Below are positions 37,430-47,820 of a DNA stretch of 64,000 nt, one piece after another. Source of the stretch: Pyxicephalus adspersus (taxonomy: Eukaryota; Chordata; Amphibia; Anura; Pyxicephalidae). Where the stretch lies: NCBI RefSeq assembly GCF_032062135.1, contig NC_092859.1, forward strand, positions 88,894,967-88,958,966, written 5' to 3'. Under the pieces are notes generated by a model. The model was given only the letters and a program-made list of their open reading frames with translations, made no database searches and was not told the DNA's origin. Every line of letters starts with the position of its first letter. Positions within the stretch are counted from its first letter, which is position 1. Made by a program: the position numbers and the translations under genes.

Positions 37430-37810
37430 AGAGTGACTTTCTCTGCTATGTAATGGAAAAATGTGTGTTTTTTGTTTTTTTTTTGTTTTAACACTTTTGT
37501 GGAGAGGACCTCTCCCCTTCAGTCTTCACTTCCATTTCGGTAAAGACCGAAGGGGAAATCCACAGCCTCCTGGGATATTTGTGTCACACATCCCAAAAGG
37601 CTCTGCACTGCTCCTTGTGTGCATGCACCTTCAGAGGATTTCATATAATGTAACAAAAAAAGTGTTCAATCTAATGCATGCACAGTGCAAGGCAGCATTG
37701 GATGTACAAGTGAGCATTAGAGAGAAGGTGGAAGCTGAGCCGACATGGGCCTGCTGGGCTAATTTTGTAAAAGGATGAAGTGAAAAAAAATGTTTTCACA
37801 AAAGTTCACT
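37430..37810. mobile_element. TTAA-bounded MITE
   Basis: It is flanked by TTAA at 37426-37429 and 37811-37814. The ends after TTAA are AGAGTGACTTTCTCTG (left) and, in reverse, AGTGAACTTTTGTGAAAAC (right), a decayed inverted repeat of about 15 bp. The interior is moderately GC-rich. The open frame inside (37461-37778) has no transposase motif. TTAA duplication fits piggyBac or Kolobok mobilisation. Confidence 0.5.
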
Positions 37811-37936
37811 TTAACTAAATACAGACACAGGAGCACATCTGAAGTTAGGCTGAATTCACACCGGCAGTAAGGTTACATTTGTCCATTCCTCATGCCAGGA
37901 ACCACTGCTGCCTAAAAAACTGCTAGCTCTGAAAAA

Positions 37937-38017
37937 GCCCAGCACTTACCGCCTGTTATCAATCCTAGGGGCCCAGCACTTACCGCCTGTTATCAATCCT
38001 AGGGGCCCAGCACTTAC
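37937..38017. repeat. 34-bp perfect tandem repeat, 2.4 copies
   Basis: Units at 37937-37970 and 37971-38004 are identical, and a 13-bp partial third follows. Each begins GCCCAGCACTTACCGCC. The perfect identity suggests recent expansion. Confidence 0.9.
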
Positions 38018-38289
38018 AAATGTTTTTTGCTGCTAATATGAGCTAAGCCTAACTTGTTACACCCCATTCATTATACTATTACACTACTACAACGGATTAC
38101 ACTCTTAAAACTTAGAACACTAGTAAGTTGGGTCACAATACACGGCATAGGACAGTTGTGTAAAAATACATAGAATAGAAAAATTGGATATACTAACGGG
38201 GCAGGCATTACAAAGTTGTAACAAATATTTGGGAGAAGGTAGAACACTGAAACAATAAGAGGTTACTGGATACCCATGGCATAAACAAC

Positions 38290-38480
38290 TGGGGGCACTA
38301 AATTTGCCGTGTTTTGCCACACCCCCTTTTTTACCACCTGGCTGAAAAAAATTTCTGGGGAGAACACTGCACGGCACTGTACATTAAATAGGGACTCAAG
38401 TGACAGACAGATACTAACAATGACACTGAAGAATGCGGGGACCCTGGCCAAAGGAATTTACAATCTGAGAGCATCAAAAG
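38290..38480 (-). repeat. Dispersed repeat fragment related to 29356
   Basis: The stretch GCACTGTACATTAAATAGGG followed by GTGACAGACAGATAC (38372-38412) and an ACAATCTGAGAGC phrase is the body of a tail-sharing repeat seen in part at 29356-29460. The upstream ACCACCTGGCTGAAAAAAAT phrase is also familiar from ranoid repeats. Both ends are truncated. Confidence 0.5.
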
Positions 38481-39343
38481 TTTAACGCTTACATTGGTAT
38501 ATTAGGAGATGCTGAATGTCCCCATGCAGCTGGCAGCATAACTATCGTGAACATATTACTGAAGTCACTTTAGTGAACTGTTGTGATGGTTTGATCACAT
38601 TGTCACACACCAGAACTGACTGCTTGCTCCTCTCTTTGCTATTGACTAAACATACACTGTACTCATGCATGGGACTGTAAACCTTTGCCGATACCCACTT
38701 CAGCTCTTTATTTATAAAAAAATTTCCAAGACAAAAAACAAACCTGGAACTAAACATTGTAATGGATACAACCAACAGCCTTTTTCATAAGATTCAAGCC
38801 CCACTGTTTTATTAGTCCATCAAAGTGACTACGCACTCAAATACTCTCTGCTACCTTAAAAGAGAAATGGTCATTTATCCCACTCTCAACTTCAACAGTT
38901 CTTTAGAGAGTGTTGGATCCCATTGTACAAGCAGCATCAAAGAAATCTTTGGTGTGTTTCGTCCATCTAGTGATTACTCAAAAAGCTGCTCATGTCAGAA
39001 CTCCTCATGTTTATTTGCTTTTAAAGCATAACGTCTACTCAAAATGTTGGTGTTAATATCCTCAACAAGGAACAGTCATTCATAGGGGCTCATGTTTGGA
39101 AGTGCAAACTTCTATCAGAATTTAAAGATTTAGGATACCTGAAAACAACATTAAGGTGAGTACAGATTATCACTAGATGATTAGTTTGCTTCCAGAACAA
39201 CATTAGCCAATCATCTTGGGCAGCAGATGTCAACTTTTCTTACAGTAGATACAGTTCTGTTTCTCAGGTTGTCTCTGTGGAAATGGGTTTAATCTAACTA
39301 AGATAAAACAGAAGCCAGCAGCAAGCCCATGTGTATGTATATA

Positions 39344-39352
<9 letters not shown>
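38481..39352. other. Unique non-coding DNA, no gene seen
   Basis: No coding or TE-end signal. Confidence 0.4.

Positions 39353-39438
<86 letters not shown>
39353..39438. repeat. (TA)n microsatellite, 43 units
   Basis: 86 bp of uninterrupted TA/AT, with degenerate ATGTATATATATTTAT on its left. TA runs of this length extrude cruciforms readily and are often wrong in length in assemblies. Confidence 0.95.
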
Positions 39439-39441
<3 letters not shown>

Positions 39442-40985
39442 TATATTATATTAATTCATGTTCTATACATCAATAAGACTTTCCTTTTCTCCTTTAAGCT
39501 CTGATGGTTTCATTTCTTAATGATTAATAAAGCCAAACTTTTTTGTTGAGCCTATTGCAGAAGTTATGTTCTTTAGCTTTTGGCTCTACACCGAACACTG
39601 TTCATCACTGGCAACATCAATAAAAATCCCCGGTAAAAGCTGAGAGGATGACGGCCACTTTGTACATCATCTCTAATGAAGCCTTACATATAATAAATAA
39701 CACTGAACAGATAAAAGCTTGCTGTTGATTAAGTGGCATATGAAACTTTTCCATTGAGCGCTGCCACTTGAAACGACTGTGTGTATCTAATATAATATAC
39801 TGTGTATACTGTATATTTCTTGGATTCATTTTTCTGATCAGTGTCAGATTGGTTAGTTAGCATGATCTTCTAAGGCTTGTAGGATGGTGTTAATGGAGGA
39901 TTTGTGATTGGTTAGTCATGAGTTGACACTGCTATTGATATATTAGTTTAGGGTGTTCAATATGCATACAACAGACTGCTGCCAATCCATTCTGTAGTGA
40001 ACTTTATTTATACATTCTTTATTTAAAAAGTAGTGATTTTTATTCATATGTTGAGTTGCCAGGGCTTTTAATTTATAATTTTCCAAAAATGATCAGTAAG
40101 AGGTCCCATTAAGTTGTGATGGTTCAGACCCTTTTTTAAGTTTCAAGAGCCAGGGCCTCACCTGTGTGTATGAGTGTGAAAATGTAAGATAGCATCAATC
40201 TGGTATGATTGCAACTGTGGCTTTTTCATAAATCAACTTCAAATTCATCATAAGTAATACTTACCAGTGGAAAGAATACAAATCATTATTTTGGTAATTA
40301 TTTTTAATAATGCTAGCATGTGCAATCAAAGGCAGCATTTAGGCATTTTATATTCACAGCTACTTTTAGACTTCAAATACATAAAAGAAAGTTGAAAAAC
40401 CCCAAGTGTTCAGAGTTGGCCGGATAAGTTAAACTAAATAAAAATAAGTTTTGTACATTTTGAGGCTTGTCTGCAGTCTTTACCCTTTATGCCCAGACAA
40501 TAAACAACAAGTGCCATTACAGTCTTGCTTACGTGCTGAATATGGTGTTATTGGATTTTTTATGATTTTTTAGTCCAGCAGTGTGTACAACTTCCAGTGG
40601 GTTATTTGTACCACCTGTATTACACCCATATCACTCTTCAAAGTGCTGCTGTATTTCCATCCTTAAGTGTGGGATATGTTAATTTCAACAGGCGGATTAT
40701 CGCTAATTTATATTAAAAGTGTCTTACTCATCTCTTGTTGCCAGAAAATGAATGTCATGTAAAACCGTACATATGTTACCATGTATGGATATGACAATTT
40801 TCTAGAATAAAGAAGGGTAAAAAAAAACCCTTTCATCGTGCTGCTAACATAACCAGTATATTAAATTGCCCCCCGTTACAGTACATGCATACTAAATAAC
40901 GCTTTATAATATGAGCTTTTGATCTTTTCTTCTGAAGATTCTTTAGGAAAGAAGTTTTCTAGTTAGTAGGCCACACATTTACAGA
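39439..40985. other. Unique non-coding DNA, no gene seen
   Basis: AT-rich, no recognisable element or gene. Confidence 0.4.
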
Positions 40986-41560
40986 ATTTTAGAACATTAG
41001 AAAAAAACAAGTAATTCGACTTTGTGGAGAAAACTGTGTGCAGTGTAAGCAGTGCTTCCATGTCATGTTTTCAGTCAGATCTGAAAAAGTGTTTTTACTA
41101 TGCAGATAGGTATTTTCATTGTGATAATCATTTCTTTTACAAATGGTCTGCAGTAAACTGAACTTGACAACTGCATTCATGTTTTCTGTTACAAACACAC
41201 TAGCTAATCAAGAAATGATGATACTGTAATTTAGCACAGTGCTTTGTGATTTGTCCGGCTGAAAACTCTCCATACATTATGCATGTCTTCTCATGTCTTC
41301 ACAAATAATGCAACACATTTCAGTGTTGCTTGTGATAATCTGATAATATATGTATATAAAGCTGCATTTGGAAGGAGTGAGGAGAAAAAACCCATATGCA
41401 TTATGCATAGTCAGCAGTCATTGTGGAAATGTGCAAGTCTCCAATACAAAGACATTAAATGGAGCTCAAGCTGAATTTGTCAACCGTTTCAATTTAAATC
41501 ATAATTGGGTTGATTGTTACATATTAGGAAAAATCTTTATATTTTAATGATTATATGACA
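40986..41560. promoter_or_regulatory. Candidate conserved non-coding element
   Basis: High-complexity sequence free of repeats. It holds two ATTATGCAT words (POU/homeodomain-like, about 41276 and 41400), ATTGTGATAATCATTTC near 41118 and TTTAAATCATAATTGGG near 41493. These dense homeodomain-type words suggest a developmental enhancer. Inference from texture only. Confidence 0.3.
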
Positions 41561-43179
41561 TTTTAGTTATTCTTTTCAAGCATTCCACTGTTACACTGTA
41601 ACCTAATGAAAACTATTATCAAAGGATTTCCTTGGTTGTTGAAAACAGTAACTTACTGTCATTTTAATCCTCTTCAGATATCTTACTGCTGTTGTTGTTT
41701 CTTTGCCTAACACTTTCTTTGCTTACAGAAAAAAAATAGCCAGGATGGAAGAAAATTAGCTGCTTTTATGAACTTTGATTTAAGGAGCAAGATCCAGTGC
41801 TGTCATGGTTATCTTCACTTTAGTACTTGGTGACTTGCTGACCTGGAACAATCAAATACATATCAGGTGGCCTATTTCATTGACTTAATACGTAGTGAAG
41901 CAAGAACAAAACTACAGTCCCCATATTTCTATCTTTCAGGGAGACTTCAGTCTGCAGATCAATGTACATAGTGTATATCATTCAAATGTATGTCCTTTTG
42001 AATCTTTTTCAGCAACCAGGTAACTGTAGTATGAAGACCAACTTAAAAGTCATTGCAATAGTAAAGTGTATTGCTCACTTCCTAAAACGATACACCTGCT
42101 ATTTTTTTTCTCCTTCTCCTTTCGATAATGTTAGAAGAGATTGGAACCTCTTGGTTTTATTATGTGGCAGATTTCCTATGATTACTACTTGTAGTGACCA
42201 ATGTTAATAGGTAGGTAGGGGACGGGGGAAATCTGTTGGCCATCAAAATAAATGTTTTTTGCTGGAATGTATTGTTTGTTTTGCTATCTGTGTAGTCCAG
42301 GTGGCAAAGTGATAAATCTCCCCAATAGGGGCAGAAACAAAATCATGATTTTAAACTTTTAACATATTTTGCAAAAATCCTGTTCCTGAGCTCTACAGGC
42401 AGTTCTTTAACCTCATGGCTTGGATTTTCATGTCCAATCAAATAAATTAACAGGCGATCTTCAATCAAGGTGCAGAAACTTCTCAGAAGTGATCAGGTGA
42501 AATGGGAACTTCAAGTGTTGTTGCAAAGCTTTTTAATGCCTTCACTAAATTGTCTAAAATCCTGTTTTCACCTTGTCATATATATACTTTAGGAAATAAA
42601 TTTAAAATTTTCCTCTGCAGGTTGAGGGTTACCACATGTGCACGCAACCTGACGTTCTGTAAGTTTAGCAGTAACTTTGTTTTCTATTATTCTGACCTAG
42701 TTCTCCTTTATGTCTCAGCAGATGGATAGAAATGTAACCGCCATAATGACAAATTTTGCTTGGTTGCAGTATATTGATGTTCCTTCCTGCAATGTGTGGG
42801 TCTCCCCAGGAAATCAGATGTGCCATGCATGGTGTGCTTAATTTTTCATCCTATTTACTGATACTCTTCAGCCCACTGAGCTGCAAGGAAGCTACTTATT
42901 AAATTTACAAATTTGTAATATTTTCTATTAAACTGTTTGAGATTAGGACATAGGACAAATATAGAACAGACTACTTTAAACATTGCTCAGTGGAGCGGAA
43001 ATCATTTTTTAACGTGTTATGTAATAATTAGCTATCTAGAGGAGATAGGTAGATTACTGATTTTTAAATTGCTAGCCATAGATTTTGGCGGTAAAGTAGT
43101 TGCTGCTTTGTTTGATGAAGTAGCTATTAAAATTCTTTAACTGCGGACTAGCCACGCATAAAATTAAAAAATAGACAAG
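41561..43179. other. Unique non-coding DNA, no gene seen
   Basis: Short open frames on the plus strand show no domain. A TAATAATTAGC word and AT-rich clusters near 43020 may belong to the regulatory block that follows. Confidence 0.4.
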
Positions 43180-43600
43180 GCAAGGTTAATCATTAGACGC
43201 TGTGTCTTGTTAGATGGGTTTGTGGTGCCTGTGCGTCCCCTCACCTTATAAAACTTCCATCATTAAAAACTGTGAAGGAATGTCAGCTGTGCTGTGAATG
43301 ATCACAGAAAATTGTCTAATGATGTGTTCAGGTGCTTCTGCCTTTTGGGTATATTACAGTAAAACATTCATTGACTGGGTTTTGAAACAGTACTACTAGA
43401 AACAAAATATCATTGCTGGTCTTAATTACCACCATTCATTTTCATCATCTAATGAGCATCACATTACATAGGCCAGTTGCCATGGCAACCACAATACTCT
43501 TTTTTTCTGTAAAGTTAATTTATGAAAATGAGGTTTATAGTGTTGGGAAATGGTCTGCAATTGTGTGACTTGTAGTATAAGATGCTTGGGTTAAATTTAG
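43180..43600. promoter_or_regulatory. Candidate enhancer containing an RFX X-box
   Basis: A 400-bp block with TAAT-core words (TTAATCATTAGACG, CATCTAATGAGCATC, CTTAATTACC), a TGTCAGCTGTGCTG E-box-like segment and, at 43476-43489, a perfect RFX palindrome. The combination resembles a neural or ciliary-type enhancer, but tissue and target are unknown. It has no repeat character. Confidence 0.35.
43476..43489. promoter_or_regulatory. RFX-family X-box, GTTGCCATGGCAAC
   Basis: A perfect 14-bp palindrome matching the high-affinity binding consensus of RFX transcription factors, which regulate ciliary and MHC class II genes among others. A random match to 14 fixed bases in 64 kb is improbable. No gene start is nearby, so an enhancer role is the best guess. 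Confidence 0.6.
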
Positions 43601-44727
43601 TATGTGTCTGACGTTTCTAGTTGCTTCTAGATTTCTATATTTAGAGCTACATGTTTTTTCTGGAAGCTTTTGTTGAGTAAATATACATCAAAATATGGGG
43701 AAAAAAACATTACAGTAAATGTCTAGCAATAAAAAATCTTCTAGGGATTGTGGGCTTCTCTTCCAGGCAGATGAAATGCATTTAGGCCGAAGTAAATGTT
43801 GTGTTATGTATTTCTATCGTCATTCTAGCGTTGATTGCTGTCATCAAGCGACATCGTTATCAACGTCTGCAAAATTTCTCTACTAATAGTCATATAGTTT
43901 ATTGTCTGGTTGTACTTCAGGCTACCAGCTATGGAGTCTATATTACTAGATATAAAGTAAATAGATTGTGATATTATATTTGTTGTTAAACCTAAATCAT
44001 ATTGTATAGATGTTATACCAGATTGCAGTATGTTCAGCCAGCAAGACCAAATTCAGCAGTTGAAAAATGCTAGTGAATAGATTTAGTGAATCAAATCTGG
44101 AGATTTAGTTAGTATGGCAAATTTCATTTAATGGTCTGCTGTTGGTATAAAACGCTTGACACGCACATACGTGCAGCAGCCTCCAAAATGTGGTTATACC
44201 CAAAGTTTGTGTCATTCTTTCAAGAAAAAACAACACGTCTGAGTGAAGCTTACCACCTTCTGCCATACCACATTTCTATGGGCACATGACTATGATGGGC
44301 AGCCTCTCTGAGCACAAGCAAGGTACAACAAGTAGTAGGGGCAGGCAGGCTTCGCTAAACTTAATAGGTATTGCTGAATTAAAATTTCCTAGGGTGAATG
44401 CATGTCTGACATATCTGACACTAAAGTTCATTGTAGCCATCATCAACTTCTGCTATAAGTCCTCGAGGTGTTAAGCTTGTTGTGACATAGGAATCCCAGG
44501 AATAATGTTTAGAAGATGTGCTACCAAGGGACATAAATATAAAATATAATGTATAGTAACTAAGTTTATTAAGATACCTAAAGAATATCAATATATACAT
44601 GAAAAACATCTTGCACTGATATATTATTATAGTGCATACAGTATAATGAGTACACGAACAGGGGAAAACTGTGTTTATGTATATATGGCTCCTGTGTGTT
44701 GGACACTGTAAAGGAGCTGTAGATTTT
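43601..44727. other. Unique non-coding DNA, no gene seen
   Basis: No coding or TE-end signal. Confidence 0.4.
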
Positions 44728-44998
44728 CAGCCCAACTCAACCAGGGTTCTTCCACAGATTAATAGAGGTTCCTTGAGCAATGAGCAATTCGTGCCACACT
44801 TTAGGTGACAGCGATGGTCTTTTTGGCTATCTTCAAAGGTGACATTCCTCCCACTGGTCAGCAAAGTAATAGCCATTCTTCCTAATGATCACCACACTAA
44901 TATACTCTGAGCTGTGGAAATAGTAATTATAGAAGGGGTTCCCTGAAGACCAGAAAGTTTTTCAAGGGTTCCTTTAAAGAAAGTGTTGAGAAACACTG
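44728..44998. mobile_element. hAT-like MITE
   Basis: The right end is GTTGAGAAACACTG and the left is a decayed CAGCCCAACTCAACCAGGGTT, matching the CAGTGTTTCTCAACC type of hAT end. The body aligns with the copy at 59179-59427 through GGTTCCTTGAGCAATGAGCA, CTTTTTGGCTATCT, CACACTAATAT and GGGGTTCCCTGAAG. The 8-bp flanks no longer match, so it is old. No coding capacity. Confidence 0.65.
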
Positions 44999-45649
44999 GG
45001 CCAGTCTGTTATTCTTCCAGGTCTGTCTGCCTGCTTTTATAATGTTTTTGTTCATTGATACTGTACCAGGGTTTAAAATGTACCAGACATCCATAATGAT
45101 AGATGGCAGAGTACTTTTTAAAGTGTCCGTAAACTCTAAAAACAGTTTTTCATTCGAGTCGCTCAAATACAATTTATGATTATATCTGCTATAGTTTTTT
45201 TTGTGGGGGACACTTCTATGAATTGTAATTACCTGGTGCTCCTGTTTGTTACTAGTACTTTCTCCTTCCTGCTGGCATTGTTTTGCAGCCTGATCTTTTC
45301 TTTGCAGCGATTGTATCAATCTGTGAATGCTTGGCTTTCTCTCCTAAAATGCTGCTATTGCACTTAGCTTCTTGTTCCCGTGGGGTGGCTACAGTTAGAT
45401 TGTTTACAGACATTTATTTTTGCACTGAAGTCACAAGACCACATTGTCAAATCTGCTCTGTATAGCCATTTTTTAAAGACCGCAATAAATAAAACCATAT
45501 TTCTTTTAAAATTGACCTGTGAAATACGTAGTTTATTTCAGTTTGTTCACAAGGGATCCATTTTTAAGCTTCAGTCAAATCCTTTGTTCTGTGTTCCAAT
45601 GTAAAGCTCTTTTACAGCCTTTAGTAGAATAATTAAAACAAAGGAATGA
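44999..45649. other. Unique non-coding DNA, no gene seen
   Basis: Short frames on both strands with no domain. No other feature. Confidence 0.4.
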
Positions 45650-45960
45650 GGCTGCAGTTCACCTTAGCCCATACTCTGATAATGTTCTGCTGCTTTTGAC
45701 CCTTATTGATTAACAGGTTTAATGAGGTGATGAAGTACATTATCGGAATGAATAATCATGCTGGTTTGTATTCCTAAAACGTGGTCAAGTTTAGTCATCA
45801 ACCTTTTTAAACATCTAATTAATGACTTGGTTGGTGTTATGGCATGTGTTATATATTGCTGAAGAGTTCTGTGTGTGCAAGGAAATGATACACACTATTG
45901 AGGAAAACCTGTAATTGGACGTCCTTTGTAGGCTTTCATTGGTGATTTCTCCATTTAAAT
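45650..45960. promoter_or_regulatory. Candidate conserved non-coding element
   Basis: Repeat-free, high-complexity block with TTATTGATTAACAGG, GAATGAATAATCATGC and ATCTAATTAATGACTTGG, all homeodomain-type words within 200 bp. It ends just before the hAT insertion at 46008. Support is compositional only. Confidence 0.3.
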
Positions 45961-46468
45961 ACTAGCAGTCTGGCTGTCAGAGGCTTCTGTATTTTGTTCT
46001 TCTAGATCAGAGGTAGGCAAACTCAGGCCTTTAGGCCGGATATGGCCTAGCCAGTATTCCAGTCCAGCCTAACGCCCCCCTAGTTATTTATGGTTTGATC
46101 TGGCTTAACCACCTAAGCGTTACACTGAGGTCTAGATTTCTGTACCAAAAGTGATCCACTGTTTTTCATGAAATTTTTTTTTTTTTAAATTGTAGACCTG
46201 TAACTTACAGAAATATGTCCGAACAGGGGTTCTAGTAGATAATATGAATATAAAAAATGTTTGAAACACACAATCATGTAAAAAAAAAAAAAATTACTTT
46301 TAATAAAATTAAAGGAAAAACACAAAAATCAGCAATGTAAACAAATCATAAATACTGAAAAAGCAGTAACTCTGTATATTGTAAAGTACTATATTATTCT
46401 AAAACACCTCCCTAGTGTGGCAATTTTTAAAACTTTGATTCTGTATTTATTGGAGTTTGTTTTGAATT

Positions 46469-46991
46469 ATTTTGTATTTGATTGGATACGGGAGTTTGTA
46501 TCCAATCCAATACAAAATAAGAATTTGAATTTCCAAGTTATTTACTTTTATTTTTTTTTATTTTCTTGTATTGGATTGGATGCTGGAGTTTGTATCCAAT
46601 CCAATACAAAATGACAGTTTGAATTTACCAGGTATATACTTTGTAATTATTTGAATTATTTTGTATTGGATTGGATACGCAAGTTTGTATCCAATCCAAT
46701 ACAAAATGACAGTTTGAATTTACCAGGTATATACTTTGTAATTATTTGAATTATTTTGTATTGGATTGGATACGCAAGTTTGTATCCAATCAAATACAAA
46801 ATATAAATTTGAATTTCCAAGTTATTTACTTTTATTTTTTTTTTATTTTTTGTATTGGATTGGATACGCAAGTTTGTATCCAATCCAATACAAAATGACA
46901 GTTTGAATTTACCAATTATATACTTTGTATTTATTTGAATCATTTTGTATTGGATTCAATACAGGAGTTTGTATTGAATCCAATACAAAAT
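46469..46991. repeat. Tandem array of six AT-rich hairpins, ~94.5-bp period
   Basis: Hairpins start at 46469, 46564, 46658, 46753, 46847 and 46942, a spacing of 94 or 95 bp. A typical arm is TTTTGTATTGGATTGGATAC, pairing with its complement across an 8-nt loop (GCAAGTTT or GGGAGTTT). The spacers come in two types: A with AATTTCCAAGTTATTTAC (after hairpins 1 and 4) and B with TTACCAGGTATATACTTTG (after 2, 3 and, diverged, 5). This gives a three-unit higher-order order A-B-B-A-B. Hairpin 6 has GGATTCAATAC in the left arm and the exactly complementary GTATTGAATCC in the right arm. Changes are therefore compensated across the stem. Confidence 0.9.
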
Positions 46992-47046
46992 GAATGAATG
47001 AGTTTCAGTTTGAATTTCCCGCACACGCGCCGACGTCATCACGCAC

Positions 47047-47099
47047 GCAGGGAGGAGCCGTCCGGGTTTTTTTTTCTCCGCCGGACGGCTTCTCCCTGC
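47047..47099. repeat. GC-rich hairpin with T-run loop
   Basis: The arms GCAGGGAGGAGCCGTCCGG (47047-47065) and 47081-47099 pair at 18 of 19 positions around a loop that is mostly T. It is the first of two GC-rich palindromes in the nested TTAA element. Confidence 0.85.
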
Positions 47100-47136
47100 A
47101 GAGATCATCCGGCGCTGGAACGAGGAGGACGTGGGA

Positions 47137-47322
47137 CGATCAGCGGGTCCAGGTAAGATGCCGGCCGGCATCTTGTGTTCCGCCGGCCGGCATCTTTTGT
47201 TCCACCAGCCGGCATCTTGTGATCCGCTGGCCCGGCGGATCACAGGATGCCGGCGGGCGGAACACAAGATGCCGGCCGGCGGAACTCAAGATGCCGGCCG
47301 GCTTCTTACCGGTCCTGCTGTC
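47137..47322. repeat. Large GC-rich palindrome built from GCCGGCATCTTGTG units
   Basis: Three units of about 27 bp containing CCGGCATCTTGTGTTCC lie in one orientation (47163-47230). Three mirror units containing GGAACACAAGATGCCGG lie in the other (47235-47303). The arms of about 70 bp are nearly complementary with almost no loop. Pairing continues weakly outward through CCAGGTAAG and its counterpart CTTACCGG. Both CpG and GCCGGC are dense, unlike the rest of the window. Confidence 0.85.
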
Positions 47323-47432
47323 ACCCGACGAAGGCACCCGACGCTGGAGAGATCGGCGGACGATGATCGATGGAGGACGACGCTGGATGAGCACAGGGGG
47401 ACCAGGTAAGTAAGGATGTACAAAATCTCGGG

Positions 47433-47496
47433 CTTAACCATCCTTGCAGTTTTTTTTTGCCCGAGCGAAGGTCGGGCTTAACTGCAAGGAGGTTAA
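47433..47496. repeat. Terminal hairpin of the nested element
   Basis: TTAACCATCCTTGCAGTT (47434-47451) and GCCCGA (47459-47464) pair with the terminal 25 bp at 47472-47496, leaving loop GCGAAGG and a bulged T-run. The element's right end is therefore present twice in opposite orientation. Confidence 0.8.
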
Positions 47497-47589
47497 TTGA
47501 ATTGTTGTGCTATCGCCAGTTCCTGTGATATCATCGATATCATCAAGTTTCCACACAATAACTCCAATTACTATGCTACCAGTCTCGGG

Positions 47590-47820
47590 AAGGTTGACCT
47601 CAAACGTTGTGTCTTCAACCCTGAATGGACTGACGAATTTTTCTTCATCCAATGCTGCAACAAAGCCCTGTGTTTAGTGTGCAACGATACCGACAGCACT
47701 TTGAAGCAGTCAAATCTCAAGGAGTATTTCGATGCCAAGCACGTGCACACATAGAGAGACTACACCGCGGATGAGAAGACTGAGGCTGCTCGCTTGCAGT
47801 CATGGTTTGAAAAAACCTTT
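47590..47820 (+). pseudogene. hAT transposase N-terminal relic (broken BED zinc finger)
   Basis: The frame beginning near 47590 encodes a KVDLKRCVFNPEWTDEFFF-type start seen in Charlie/ZBED/GTF2IRD2-like hAT transposases. It continues into a BED finger: the CLVC pair lies at about 47671-47682, and NLKEYFDAKH follows near 47713. The family has His where this copy has Tyr (NLxRH to NLKEY), so a zinc ligand is lost. A TAG stop at 47752-47754 interrupts the frame. The homologous reading resumes after it (DYTADEKTEAARLQSWFEK-like) until about 47820. The RNase-H catalytic core is absent. The fragment is non-functional. Confidence 0.7.

Larger units (their letters stand above)
46109..47492. mobile_element. 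TTAA-bounded element nested in the hAT element
   Basis: It is flanked by TTAA at 46105-46108 and 47493-47496. The ends are CCACCTAAGCGTTAC and, in reverse, CCTCCTTGCAGTTAAG, giving a short decayed TIR of CC-rich piggyBac style. Of its 1384 bp, about 360 bp are AT-rich unique-looking sequence. Then come a six-hairpin satellite (46469-46991), a GC-rich section with two palindromes (47020-47420) and a terminal hairpin. No transposase is present. Open frames over the GC-rich part are reading-frame by-products of palindromic GC-rich DNA. Kolobok is the alternative superfamily, since it also duplicates TTAA. Confidence 0.7.

Noticed and set aside
46994..47413. Open frames over the GC-rich part of the nested element
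   Set aside because: Frames are open on both strands because the DNA is GC-rich and palindromic. The translation just repeats the GCCGGCATCTTGTG unit.
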